A DNA stretch of 64,000 bases from Gammaproteobacteria bacterium (GTDB lineage: Bacteria > Pseudomonadota > Gammaproteobacteria > Steroidobacterales > Rariloculaceae): NCBI GenBank assembly GCA_017577365.1, contig PKRJ01000012.1, forward strand, positions 7,945-71,944. The letters are read 5' to 3'. The notes beneath the pieces are model-generated. The model made no database searches, was not told where the DNA came from, and worked only from the letters and a program-made list of their open reading frames with translations. Below are positions 36,488-44,660 of the stretch, piece after piece. The position numbers were made by a program, and so were the translations under genes. Every line of letters begins with the position of its first letter. The stretch's first letter is position 1.

Positions 36488-37867
36488 ATGAGACGCTTCG
36501 CCTTCGTCGCCGTCGCGGTGCTCGCCGCGGGCACCGCATCGGCGGAAGCCCCTCCCGACGACGCGCTCGCATCGTATGTCGCCGCGCCGGACGAGACCTT
36601 CTCCTGGCACGTCCGTGCCCGTCACACGCTGCCCGGCGCGGAGATCGTCGAGCTGCGGCTCCATTCGCAGACGTGGCGCGGCACGCTGTGGAAGCATCGC
36701 CTGCACCTGATCCTTCCCGACAATCTCGACCCGGATCTTCGTCAAGCCGTGCTCGTGATCGGCGGCGGCCGCTGGAGGGAAAGCTACGATGGCGCGGCTT
36801 CGCAGCCTCTCGACGACGATGCTGCGCTCTTCGTCGCGATCGCCGCCCGGCTCGAGTCGGTCGTCGCGGTCGTCGAGCAGGTCCCGTTCCAGCCGATCTT
36901 CGGGCTTCGCGAGGACGATCTGATCGCGCACACGTTCGAGCAGTATCTCGCGACCGGCGAGCCCGACTGGCCGCTGCTCCTCCCGATGGTCAAGGCGGCC
37001 GTGCGCGCGATGGATGCGGTGCAGGCGTTCGCCGCGTCCGATTGGCAGGTCGACATCGATCGGTTCACCGTCGCCGGCGCGTCGAAACGCGGATGGACGA
37101 CGTGGCTCACGGGCGCGACGGACCCTCGTGCGGCGCTGCTCGTGCCGATCGTCATCGACGTATTGAACTTCGAGCGGCATCTGCCGCATCAACGCGCGAT
37201 GTGGGGCGTGCCGTCGGAGCAGATCGCACCCTATACGAGCCGCGGCCTCGACGACGTGCTGTCCTCGGCGCAAGGCGAAGCGCTGCGCCGCATCGTCGAT
37301 CCTTACAGTTATCGCGAACGGCTGACGCAGCCGAAGCTCATCGTCGTCGCGACGAACGACGCGTATTTTCCCGTCGACTCGCTGAACCTTTACTGGTCGA
37401 GCCTCGTCGGGCCGAAGAACGTGCTGTACCTGCCGAACCAGGACCACGACGCCGAGGATTTCGCCCGGCTGATTCCCGCGCTCGACGCGATGCACCGGCT
37501 GACCGCGACGGGGCAACACGCGCCGACGCTCGAATCGACGTTGGCGAACCGCCCCGGCCGCAACCTTCGGCTTTGCATACGCACGACGCCCGCGCCGATC
37601 GCCGTCGCGATCTGGTCCGCCGACAGCGAGGACCCGGACTTCCGCGACGAGACATTCACCCCGGCACCGGTCGGGCGCGACGGCGACGCATTCGTCGCGG
37701 AGATCGAACCGCCGAGCGGGGGCTTCCGTGCGTTCTTCGCCGAGGCCCTCCTCGACGGCCCGAACGGACCCTACCTGCTGTCGACCAACGTTCGCGTGAT
37801 CGGCCGCGACGGCGCGCCGCCCGCGTTCGCCGCTCCCGCCGACGAGCACGCGAAGGCGTGCGCGTAA
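36488..37867 (+). CDS. PhoPQ-activated pathogenicity-related (PqaA-type) protein, exported
   Basis: Alpha/beta-hydrolase-like protein of about 459 aa. ATG 36488 gives MRRFAFVAVAVLAAGTASA, a signal peptide; an earlier ATG at 36464 overlaps the previous stop (ATGA) and would add eight residues. Family segments: WKHRLHLILPDN, GASKRGWTTWLTGATDPR (nucleophile-like Ser), KLIVVATNDAYFPVDSLNLYW and LPNQDHDAED with the acid/His region. PhoPQ_related proteins in Salmonella affect antimicrobial-peptide resistance, but the reaction is undefined. Periplasmic. Either translationally coupled to the zinc-finger gene or transcribed from the overlapping sigma-54-type site. Confidence 0.85.
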   Translation: MRRFAFVAVAVLAAGTASAEAPPDDALASYVAAPDETFSWHVRARHTLPGAEIVELRLHSQTWRGTLWKHRLHLILPDNLDPDLRQAVLVIGGGRWRESYDGAASQPLDDDAALFVAIAARLESVVAVVEQVPFQPIFGLREDDLIAHTFEQYLATGEPDWPLLLPMVKAAVRAMDAVQAFAASDWQVDIDRFTVAGASKRGWTTWLTGATDPRAALLVPIVIDVLNFERHLPHQRAMWGVPSEQIAPYTSRGLDDVLSSAQGEALRRIVDPYSYRERLTQPKLIVVATNDAYFPVDSLNLYWSSLVGPKNVLYLPNQDHDAEDFARLIPALDAMHRLTATGQHAPTLESTLANRPGRNLRLCIRTTPAPIAVAIWSADSEDPDFRDETFTPAPVGRDGDAFVAEIEPPSGGFRAFFAEALLDGPNGPYLLSTNVRVIGRDGAPPAFAAPADEHAKACA

Positions 37868-37875
37868 CGCCGGCC

Positions 37876-37891
37876 TGGCACGGGCCTTGCA
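37876..37891 (+). promoter_or_regulatory. Candidate sigma-54 promoter of the DUF4168 gene (textbook match)
   Basis: TGGCACGGGCCTTGCA is the closest of the nine to the classical TGGCAC-N5-TTGCA consensus. The predicted transcript start is near 37902, 29 nt before ATG 37931. Confidence 0.85.
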
Positions 37892-37930
37892 CCAATCTCG
37901 GCTTTCGTACGTCCCTGGAAGGAGCTTTCG

Positions 37931-38317
37931 ATGAGAGGCCCAGTCATTGCCGCCGCCGCCCTATTCCTCTGCGGCTCGTTCGCTCAAGCCCAACAGCCCT
38001 CGCCCCCGCCCGCCGAGCCCGCGCCCGGCGCCGAGCCGGGGCTGGCGCAGCCGATTACCGACGACGAGCTCGAGACGTTCGCGGATATCTACGTCGAGCT
38101 CGAGAAGGCCTTGAGCACCTTCGAGGAAGAGCTCGCGGCCGCGGAGAACGAGCAACAAGCGCAAGAAGCGCAAGCTCGCATGCAGCAGAAGAGCTTCGAT
38201 ACGATCGCCGAGCACGGCTGGACGCCGACGCAATACAACCGCGTCGTGCAGGCGGTGAACAACGATCCGAACCTGCTGCAGAAGGCCGTCGCGCTGATCG
38301 AGGACCGCAGGTCATAG
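37931..38317 (+). CDS. DUF4168 periplasmic protein
   Basis: 128-aa exported protein. The signal peptide MRGPVIAAAALFLCGSFAQAQQ is followed by a Pro/Ala-rich linker (about 23-43) and a DUF4168 domain: ITDDELETFADIYVELEKAL, an acidic coiled helix, then YNRVVQAVNNDPNLLQKAVALI. The family is uncharacterised and usually envelope-associated. GGAAGGAG precedes the ATG and a textbook sigma-54 promoter precedes that, so expression should depend strictly on an enhancer-binding activator. Single gene, convergent with ppsA. Confidence 0.9.
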   Translation: MRGPVIAAAALFLCGSFAQAQQPSPPPAEPAPGAEPGLAQPITDDELETFADIYVELEKALSTFEEELAAAENEQQAQEAQARMQQKSFDTIAEHGWTPTQYNRVVQAVNNDPNLLQKAVALIEDRRS

Positions 38318-38335
38318 GCCTCGCGCGCCGCGTCG

Positions 38336-40735
38336 TCAGCGTCGAAGCTCTCGCCGCTCGGCTTCCGCGACGCGGCGCTTCACGGCGATGAAGCTGTCCG
38401 GGCTCACGGAAATCGAGTCGATGCCGCACTCGACGAGGAAGTCCGCGAACTCCGGGTGATCGCTCGGCGCTTGCCCGCACAGGCCGACCTTCCGACCGGC
38501 CGCGTGCGCGGCGTCGATCACGGTGCGGATCATCCATTTCACCGCCTCGTCGCTTTCGTCGAACAGCTCGGCGAGATCGGCGGAGTCTCGATCGACGCCG
38601 AGCGTCAACTGCGTGAGGTCGTTCGAGCCGATCGAGAAGCCGTCGAACCGCTCCGCGAACTCGCGCGCGAGGATGACGTTCGACGGAATCTCGCACATCA
38701 CGTAGACCTCGAGCCCGTCGCGGCCGCGCTCGAGACCGTGCTCGGCCATTACGGCGAGCACGCGGTCGGCCTCGGCCGGCGTTCGGCAGAACGGGATCAT
38801 CACGACGACGTTGCGAAAGCCGAGCGTCTCGCGCAGACGTTTCAGCGCTCGGCATTCGAGCGCGAAGCCGTCGCGGTATCTCGGCGAGTAGTACCGCGAG
38901 GCGCCGCGGAAGCCGAGCATCGGGTTTTCCTCCGCCGGCTCAAACTCGGCACCGCCGATGAGGTTCGCGTACTCGTTCGTCTTGAAGTCGCTCGTGCGGA
39001 CGATCACGGGGTTCGGGTAGTAGACCGCCGCGATGCGAGCGAGCGCGCGAGACAAACGATCGACGAAGAACTCCGCCTTGTCGTCGTATCCGCGCGTCAG
39101 CTCCTCGATGCGGCGGCGTGCGTCGTCATCCGAGAGCCGCTCGAAATGCGCGAGCGCCATCGGATGCGCCTTGATCTCGCGGTTGATCACGAACTCCATG
39201 CGCGCGAGACCGACGCCGTCGGCGGGCAGCCGCCACCAGCGCAGCGCTCCGGCCGGATTCGCGAGGTTGAGCATGATCTTCGTGCGGGTCCGAGGGATCG
39301 CGCCGACGTCGAGGTCCTCGACGTCGACGTCCGCGATGCCTTCGTAGACGTACCCGACGTCCCCTTCCGCGCACGAGACCGTCACGGCTTGTCCATCCCT
39401 GAGAACCTCGGTCGCACGCCCCGTGCCCACGATCGCGGGCAACCCGAGCTCTCGGCTCACGATCGCCGCGTGCGACGTGCGGCCGCCGAGATCGGTCACG
39501 ATCGCCGTCGCGCGCCTCATGATCGGTACCCAGTCGGGATCCGTCGTACGCGTCACGAGCACGGCGCCGTCGGGGAAACGGCGAATGTCGCGTGCGCTCT
39601 CGATGACGCATACGGTGCCCGACACGATCGCATCGCCGATGCTCGCGCCGGTGAGGAGCGTCCGTCCCTTGTTCTTGATGCGATAGCTCTTGAGCGCCGC
39701 GGCCGCGCGCTGCCCGTGGACCGTCTCGGGTCTCGCCTGGACGACGAAAAGCTCGCCGGTCTCGCCGTCTTTCGCCCACTCGATATCCATCGGCATGCCG
39801 TAATGCCGCTCGATCTCGCACGCCCAACGCGCAAGCGCGAGGATCTCCTCGTCGTCGAGCACGTAGGCCTGCCGCTCGGCGTCCGTCGTCGGCACGCTCG
39901 CGGTGGGCTGCGCCGGATCGCTCGTGTAGATCATCTTTCGCGATTTCTCGCCGCGGCGCTTCTCGATGATCGGCACGAGCGACGACTGCGACAGCAACGG
40001 CTTGAAGACGAGATACTCGTCGGGATCGACGGCCCCCTGCACGACGTTCTCGCCGAGTCCCCACGCGGCGTCGATCAGCACGACCCGATCGAAGCCGGTC
40101 TCGGTGTCGATCGAGAACATCACGCCGGCGCTGCCGTGGTCCGCGCGGACCATGCGCTGCACGCCGACGGAGAGCGCGACCTTCATGTGATCGAAGCCGT
40201 GCGCCCGGCGATACGCGATCGCGCGGTCCGTGAACAGCGACGCATAACAGCGCCGGCACGCGTCGAGCAGCGGGCCTTCGCCGCGAACGTTCAGGAAGCT
40301 TTCCTGCTGGCCCGCGAAGCTCGCCTCGGGCAGATCCTCGGCGGTCGCGCTCGAGCGCACTGCGACGTCGATATCGGCGCGTCCGGCGCGCTCACCGAGC
40401 CGGCGATACGCGGCGACGATCGCGTCGGCCAGCGCCTCGGGCCACTTCCCGCGAAGCATCGCTTCGCGGATCTTGCGGCCGACCTCGGACAGCTCGGCGC
40501 GCCCCGCCTCGAGATCGGCGAGCGCAGAGCGGATGATCTCGTCGAGGCCATTCACGAGGACGAACAGGCGGTACGCGTCGGCCGTCGTCGCGAAGCCGTC
40601 CGGCACGTTCACACCCCGTTCTCCGAGATGGCGAAGCATCTCGCCGAGCGAAGCGTTCTTGCCGCCGACGCGCGCGACGTCGTCGCGGCCGACGGAGGTC
40701 AGATCGAGGACGAGCGGCTCGGTCGTTTCGGCCAT
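38336..40735 (-). CDS. ppsA: Phosphoenolpyruvate synthase
   Basis: Converts pyruvate + ATP + water to PEP + AMP + phosphate, the gluconeogenic entry. 799 aa with the N-terminal ATP-grasp nucleotide-binding domain (VGGKNASLGEM, RSSATAEDLPEASFAGQQE), the swivelling phospho-His domain with catalytic H422 in LGGRTSHAAIVSRELGLPAI, and the C-terminal PEP/pyruvate barrel with catalytic Cys753 in VGLCGQAPSDHP. The start is ATG 40735; a GTG at 40744 is in frame. Near full family length and intact. No sigma-54 motif precedes it. Together with phosphoketolase and the glucan genes, it fits gluconeogenic/storage carbon metabolism. Confidence 0.96.
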   Translation of the reverse strand: MAETTEPLVLDLTSVGRDDVARVGGKNASLGEMLRHLGERGVNVPDGFATTADAYRLFVLVNGLDEIIRSALADLEAGRAELSEVGRKIREAMLRGKWPEALADAIVAAYRRLGERAGRADIDVAVRSSATAEDLPEASFAGQQESFLNVRGEGPLLDACRRCYASLFTDRAIAYRRAHGFDHMKVALSVGVQRMVRADHGSAGVMFSIDTETGFDRVVLIDAAWGLGENVVQGAVDPDEYLVFKPLLSQSSLVPIIEKRRGEKSRKMIYTSDPAQPTASVPTTDAERQAYVLDDEEILALARWACEIERHYGMPMDIEWAKDGETGELFVVQARPETVHGQRAAAALKSYRIKNKGRTLLTGASIGDAIVSGTVCVIESARDIRRFPDGAVLVTRTTDPDWVPIMRRATAIVTDLGGRTSHAAIVSRELGLPAIVGTGRATEVLRDGQAVTVSCAEGDVGYVYEGIADVDVEDLDVGAIPRTRTKIMLNLANPAGALRWWRLPADGVGLARMEFVINREIKAHPMALAHFERLSDDDARRRIEELTRGYDDKAEFFVDRLSRALARIAAVYYPNPVIVRTSDFKTNEYANLIGGAEFEPAEENPMLGFRGASRYYSPRYRDGFALECRALKRLRETLGFRNVVVMIPFCRTPAEADRVLAVMAEHGLERGRDGLEVYVMCEIPSNVILAREFAERFDGFSIGSNDLTQLTLGVDRDSADLAELFDESDEAVKWMIRTVIDAAHAAGRKVGLCGQAPSDHPEFADFLVECGIDSISVSPDSFIAVKRRVAEAERRELRR

Positions 40736-40870
40736 ATCGAGCACGTTAAGCCGTCGCCGTCGTTCCGGCCCATCCGCGAATCTACGTAGCGACTAGCGAC
40801 GCCCCGCGGTCGGACGCGACGGAGCGTTTCCGATGGTCGCGAGGCTCCGGGCTCGGCGGCCGGGTGCGTT

Positions 40871-42196
40871 TCAGATCAGAGCGACCCGGCCCGTGCTGTT
40901 CTCGATGCCTTCGAGATCGATGCCGCCAACCTCGCCGAGCCCGACCATCAGGTTCGCGATCGGCGTCGGGTCCGGCATCGCGATGTGTCGGCCGCCCGCG
41001 ACCCGACCCGCGGCGCCGCCCGCGAGCAGGATCGGCAAGCGCGATCGATCGTGCTTGTTGCCCTCGCTCATCCCGCTTCCGTAAAGGATCAGCGAGTGAT
41101 CGAGCAGTGAGCCGTCGCCGTCCGGGGTATCGCGCAGCTTCTCGACGAAATCGGCGAAGAGCCCGAGCTGATACGCGTTGATCTTCGCGTATTTCTCGAG
41201 CTGGGTCGGATGATTCTGGTGGTGCGAGACGATATGGTGCGACTCGGCCACGCCGATCTGCGGGAAGTTGATCGCGCTCGCCTCGACGCCTTTCATGAAC
41301 GTGAAGACGCGCGTGACGTCCGCGCGGAACGCGAGCACGACGAGGTCGTACATCAACCGGACGTGCTCCTCGTAGTCGCTCGGCACGCCGGTCGGCGCCG
41401 CGGGCAAGTCTGCCTCGTCGTCGAGCCGCCGGCCCGCGAGCTCGATACGCCGCTCGAGCTCGCGAAGATTGTCGAGATAGTCGTCGAGCGTCGCGCGGTC
41501 GCTCGGGCCGAGCTCGCCGCGAAGCTTCGCGGCCGCTTCCTTGATCGAATCGAGCACGCTGCGCTTCGCCGCGCGGCGTTCAGCGCGCTGCGCGGGCGTG
41601 CCGCTCTCGCCGAAAAGCCGCTCGAACACGGCCTGCGGATTGAGCTCCATCGGCAACGGCGACGTCGGCGTGCGCCACGACAGCGTGTTCATGTAGATGC
41701 AGCTGAACCCGTACGCGCACGAGCCCGGCGAGCCGCTCATGTCCTCGATGCCGAGCTCGAGCGAAGGCAGCGCCGTATCGCCGCCGAGCACGTCGACGAA
41801 GTGCTGATCGATCGTCTTCGCCGCGCGCACGTCCGCGCCTTCCGTCTTCTTGATCGACCCGCCGTGCAGCCACAGCGACGTCGCGCTGTGGTGCTCCGAC
41901 TGCGGCGCCGCGGCGAGGCCGGTGACGACGTTGATCCGATCGCGAAGCGTCTCGAAACGCGCGAGCAGCGGCGGGAGCTCGAGCTTCTCCGACGGCCCCG
42001 GCCGGAAGATCTCGTCGCGAATGCCGTTCGGCACGTAGATCGCACCGAAGCGAAGCTGCGGGCGGGCGGCACTGCGCTCGGATGCGGTCTGCGCGAGCGC
42101 GGGAACCATCGCATCGAGCAGCGGCAGGCCGACCGCGACGCCGAGCGCGCCGCGCAGAACCGTTCGACGCGACAAGTGCTTTCTCGTGACGATCAT
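40871..42196 (-). CDS. DUF1552 protein, Tat-exported
   Basis: 441-aa exported protein. The N-terminus SRRTVLRGALGVAVGLPLLD resembles a twin-arginine signal followed by a hydrophobic region. DUF1552 proteins are distantly sulfatase-like; segments include RFGAIYVPNGIRDEIFRP, VTGLAAAPQSEHHSATSLWL and YGSGMSEGNKHDRSRLPILL. No biochemical role is known. It is the last gene of a three-gene operon, starting 12 bp after the DUF1592 gene with AGCGGAGG upstream. The pairing with DUF1587/1592/1588/1585 cytochromes is typical of planctomycetes, acidobacteria and some gammaproteobacteria. Confidence 0.9.
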   Translation of the reverse strand: MIVTRKHLSRRTVLRGALGVAVGLPLLDAMVPALAQTASERSAARPQLRFGAIYVPNGIRDEIFRPGPSEKLELPPLLARFETLRDRINVVTGLAAAPQSEHHSATSLWLHGGSIKKTEGADVRAAKTIDQHFVDVLGGDTALPSLELGIEDMSGSPGSCAYGFSCIYMNTLSWRTPTSPLPMELNPQAVFERLFGESGTPAQRAERRAAKRSVLDSIKEAAAKLRGELGPSDRATLDDYLDNLRELERRIELAGRRLDDEADLPAAPTGVPSDYEEHVRLMYDLVVLAFRADVTRVFTFMKGVEASAINFPQIGVAESHHIVSHHQNHPTQLEKYAKINAYQLGLFADFVEKLRDTPDGDGSLLDHSLILYGSGMSEGNKHDRSRLPILLAGGAAGRVAGGRHIAMPDPTPIANLMVGLGEVGGIDLEGIENSTGRVALI

Positions 42197-42208
42197 CGCT
42201 ACCTCCGC

Positions 42209-44632
42209 TCAAGCGGCATCGTCCACGCCCCCCGCCTCGGTCATTCGAAACGGCACGCTGCGGACGATGCCGAGCACGATCTCGCTGAACCGATAATTCG
42301 ATTTCGCCGCGTCGCGAACGACCCCGCGCACCGCCGGCATATCCTCGGGCTCGAGCCCGCGCGCGAGCGCATAGGTCATCAGCTTCGCCGTGAACGTGCC
42401 GACGAAGATCTCGGGCCGCTCGACGAGCACGCGGCGCAGCGACGCGGGACTGCCGATATCGGTGCCGTCGGGCAGCTTCGCGCTCGAATCGATCGGCCGG
42501 CCGCCGTCGGTGTCGCGCAACCGACCGACTGCATCGAACGGCTCGAGCGCGTACCCGGCGGGATCGATCGTCGCGTGACAACCGGCGCAGATCGGATCGG
42601 AGCTGTGACGCTCGAGCTGCTCGCGGATGCTCAGCGCCTCGCCCGGCGCCGCGGACTCCTCGAGCGCCGGCACGTTCGGCGGCGGCGGCGAAGGCGGCGC
42701 GTTGAACAGATTGCTCATGACCCATTTGCCGCGCAGCACCGGCGACGTGCGCGTCGCGACCGACGTCAGGAACAGGATGCTGCCCTGACCGAGTAACCCT
42801 CCTCGGATCCCGTCGGGAACGGGGACGCGGCGAAACGCGTCGCCGAAGACTCCGCCGATGCCGTAATGCCGCGCGAGCCGCTCGTTCAGGAACGTGTAGT
42901 CGGCATCGATCAGCTCGAGCACGCTGCGGTCGCCGAGCAGCACGTGCTCGAGCGTGAGCTCGGTCTCGCGCAGCATGTCGTTCCGCAAGTTCGCGTCCCA
43001 GTCCGGGAATAGCAGAAGATCCGGCGTCTTGCCGCGGACCGACGCGAGCTGCAGCCACTGCTCGGCGAAGCTCGTCACGAGCGAACGCGCCTTCGGATCC
43101 GCGAGCATCCGCCGCACCTGCCGCTCGAGCTCCGCCGGATCCGAAAGCCGTCCGCCGATCGCCGCGTCGAGCAGCTCGTCGTCGGGAATGCTGCTCCAGA
43201 GAAACAGCGCGAGCCGCGACGCGAGCGTGACATCGTCGAGCGGATAAGGCTCGCCCGGCGCCGTCCCCGGCGGAGGCGCGCTCGTCGGACGAAAGAGAAC
43301 TTCCGGACCGCTCAAGATGCGCGCGAGCGCAAGCTCGATGCCCCGCTCGAAATCGCGGCCGTCGCCGCTGCCTATGGCATAGACCTCGAGCAACGCCGCG
43401 ACGTCGTCGTCGGTCAACGGACGGCCGTACGCACGCCGTGCGAGACGCGTCAGGATCGACTCTGCACACTCGAGATGCGGCAACGTGTCGCTCGGCCGGC
43501 ACGTGAAAATGTTTCGCCGCACCGGCGTCTCGCCCGGTCCGGTCGCGTCGAACGGACCGGTGACGAGCACGCGGAGAATGCGCGGCCAGCCGTACGCGTC
43601 GTTGCCGCGCGGCACGTCGTTGTCCCACGACTGAAGCAGCCGCTGATCGACGGCGAAGCTGCGCATCGCGAACGTGAAGCCGAGCTCGTGCTCGCCCGCG
43701 TCGATCCGAAGCCGCGTCTTGATCCGCTCGTTCGCCGCAGCGGTTGCCGAGCCCTGATCCCGGTTCGACAGCGCGTCGTCCTCGCGGCCGCCGATCTCCG
43801 CGCGGTGCACGGGCACGCCGTCGAGCAGGATCTCGAACGTGAACGGCGTCTCGAAGCCCTCGAGGCCCCGCACCGTGCTCGCGGCCGCCTCCCACAGCTC
43901 GGGCCTGAGCTCGTATTCCCCGTCGACCGGAAAATAGTGCTTCACGACGAGGCCGCCGCGCGTGCCGAGCGGCAGACCTTCGATCCACTGGTTCTGCGAA
44001 AGATCGGGCGGCGGCTTGTACTCGGTCGCGCGCGGCTCGATGTCGGGGTTACCGACGGCGATCTCCGCGATCCGCATGCCGACCGTCAGATACCGCTCGA
44101 GCAACAGCGGCGACGTTTTCAGCACGTCGGAGATATTGTCGAAGCCGTGCGTCGAGCTGTCGGCCGGCAGCATCGACTCGATGTCGATCGAAAGCCCGAG
44201 AAGATCCCGAACGGCGTTCGCGTACTGCGTGCGATTCAGACGGTGAAGCGGCATGCGGCCCGGCTTGGGGTTTGCGGCGGCCTCCGCGTCGAGCGAGGCC
44301 TCGAGGTACTCGACGAGCTTCGCGACGCTCTCGCGATCGGGACGCGGCCGGCCCGGAGGCGGCATCAGCCCGACGCGAAGCTTGTGGACGACGCCTTCCC
44401 AGACCGCAGGCGCCGCTCCGGGCGCGTCGAGCATCTCCACGTCGAGCACGAGACCGCCCTCGCGATCGAGCGGGTTATGGCAGTCTCGGCAGTACTTCCG
44501 GACGACGTCGCGATGCTCCGCGAGCGCCGCATCCGGCGTGCGCCCGCAGCCCGCGGCGACGAGCGCGAGACCCGCCGCGACGACGAGTCGCGCGCAGAGC
44601 GACCCTCTCCCCAAGCGCCGTCGCGCCGTCAT
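42209..44632 (-). CDS. DUF1587/1592/1588/1585 cytochrome-c-like lipoprotein
   Basis: 807-aa exported protein. ATG 44632 gives a lipoprotein signal ending ALVAAGC. A heme-binding CxxCH (YCRDCHNPLD) lies near residue 47, in the planctomycete-type cytochrome C region. It is followed by DUF1587 (RMPLHRLNRTQYANAVRDLL), a carbohydrate-binding-like part, DUF1592, DUF1588 with a second CxxCH (PICAGCHATIDPAGYALEPF, near 700) and C-terminal DUF1585. Both heme motifs are intact. The frame extends upstream to 44965, but that part is antisense-like to the ankyrin gene. Likely a periplasmic electron-transfer or oxidoreductase component; the substrate is unknown. Confidence 0.9.
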   Translation of the reverse strand: MTARRRLGRGSLCARLVVAAGLALVAAGCGRTPDAALAEHRDVVRKYCRDCHNPLDREGGLVLDVEMLDAPGAAPAVWEGVVHKLRVGLMPPPGRPRPDRESVAKLVEYLEASLDAEAAANPKPGRMPLHRLNRTQYANAVRDLLGLSIDIESMLPADSSTHGFDNISDVLKTSPLLLERYLTVGMRIAEIAVGNPDIEPRATEYKPPPDLSQNQWIEGLPLGTRGGLVVKHYFPVDGEYELRPELWEAAASTVRGLEGFETPFTFEILLDGVPVHRAEIGGREDDALSNRDQGSATAAANERIKTRLRIDAGEHELGFTFAMRSFAVDQRLLQSWDNDVPRGNDAYGWPRILRVLVTGPFDATGPGETPVRRNIFTCRPSDTLPHLECAESILTRLARRAYGRPLTDDDVAALLEVYAIGSGDGRDFERGIELALARILSGPEVLFRPTSAPPPGTAPGEPYPLDDVTLASRLALFLWSSIPDDELLDAAIGGRLSDPAELERQVRRMLADPKARSLVTSFAEQWLQLASVRGKTPDLLLFPDWDANLRNDMLRETELTLEHVLLGDRSVLELIDADYTFLNERLARHYGIGGVFGDAFRRVPVPDGIRGGLLGQGSILFLTSVATRTSPVLRGKWVMSNLFNAPPSPPPPNVPALEESAAPGEALSIREQLERHSSDPICAGCHATIDPAGYALEPFDAVGRLRDTDGGRPIDSSAKLPDGTDIGSPASLRRVLVERPEIFVGTFTAKLMTYALARGLEPEDMPAVRGVVRDAAKSNYRFSEIVLGIVRSVPFRMTEAGGVDDAA

Positions 44633-44660
44633 CGTCCTCTCCGCGCGCCGACGGCGCACG

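Noticed and set aside
40736..40870. Sigma-54 promoter for ppsA
   Set aside because: No GCAA (the minus-strand -12 core read on the plus strand) occurs in the region, so ppsA is not part of the set on sequence evidence.
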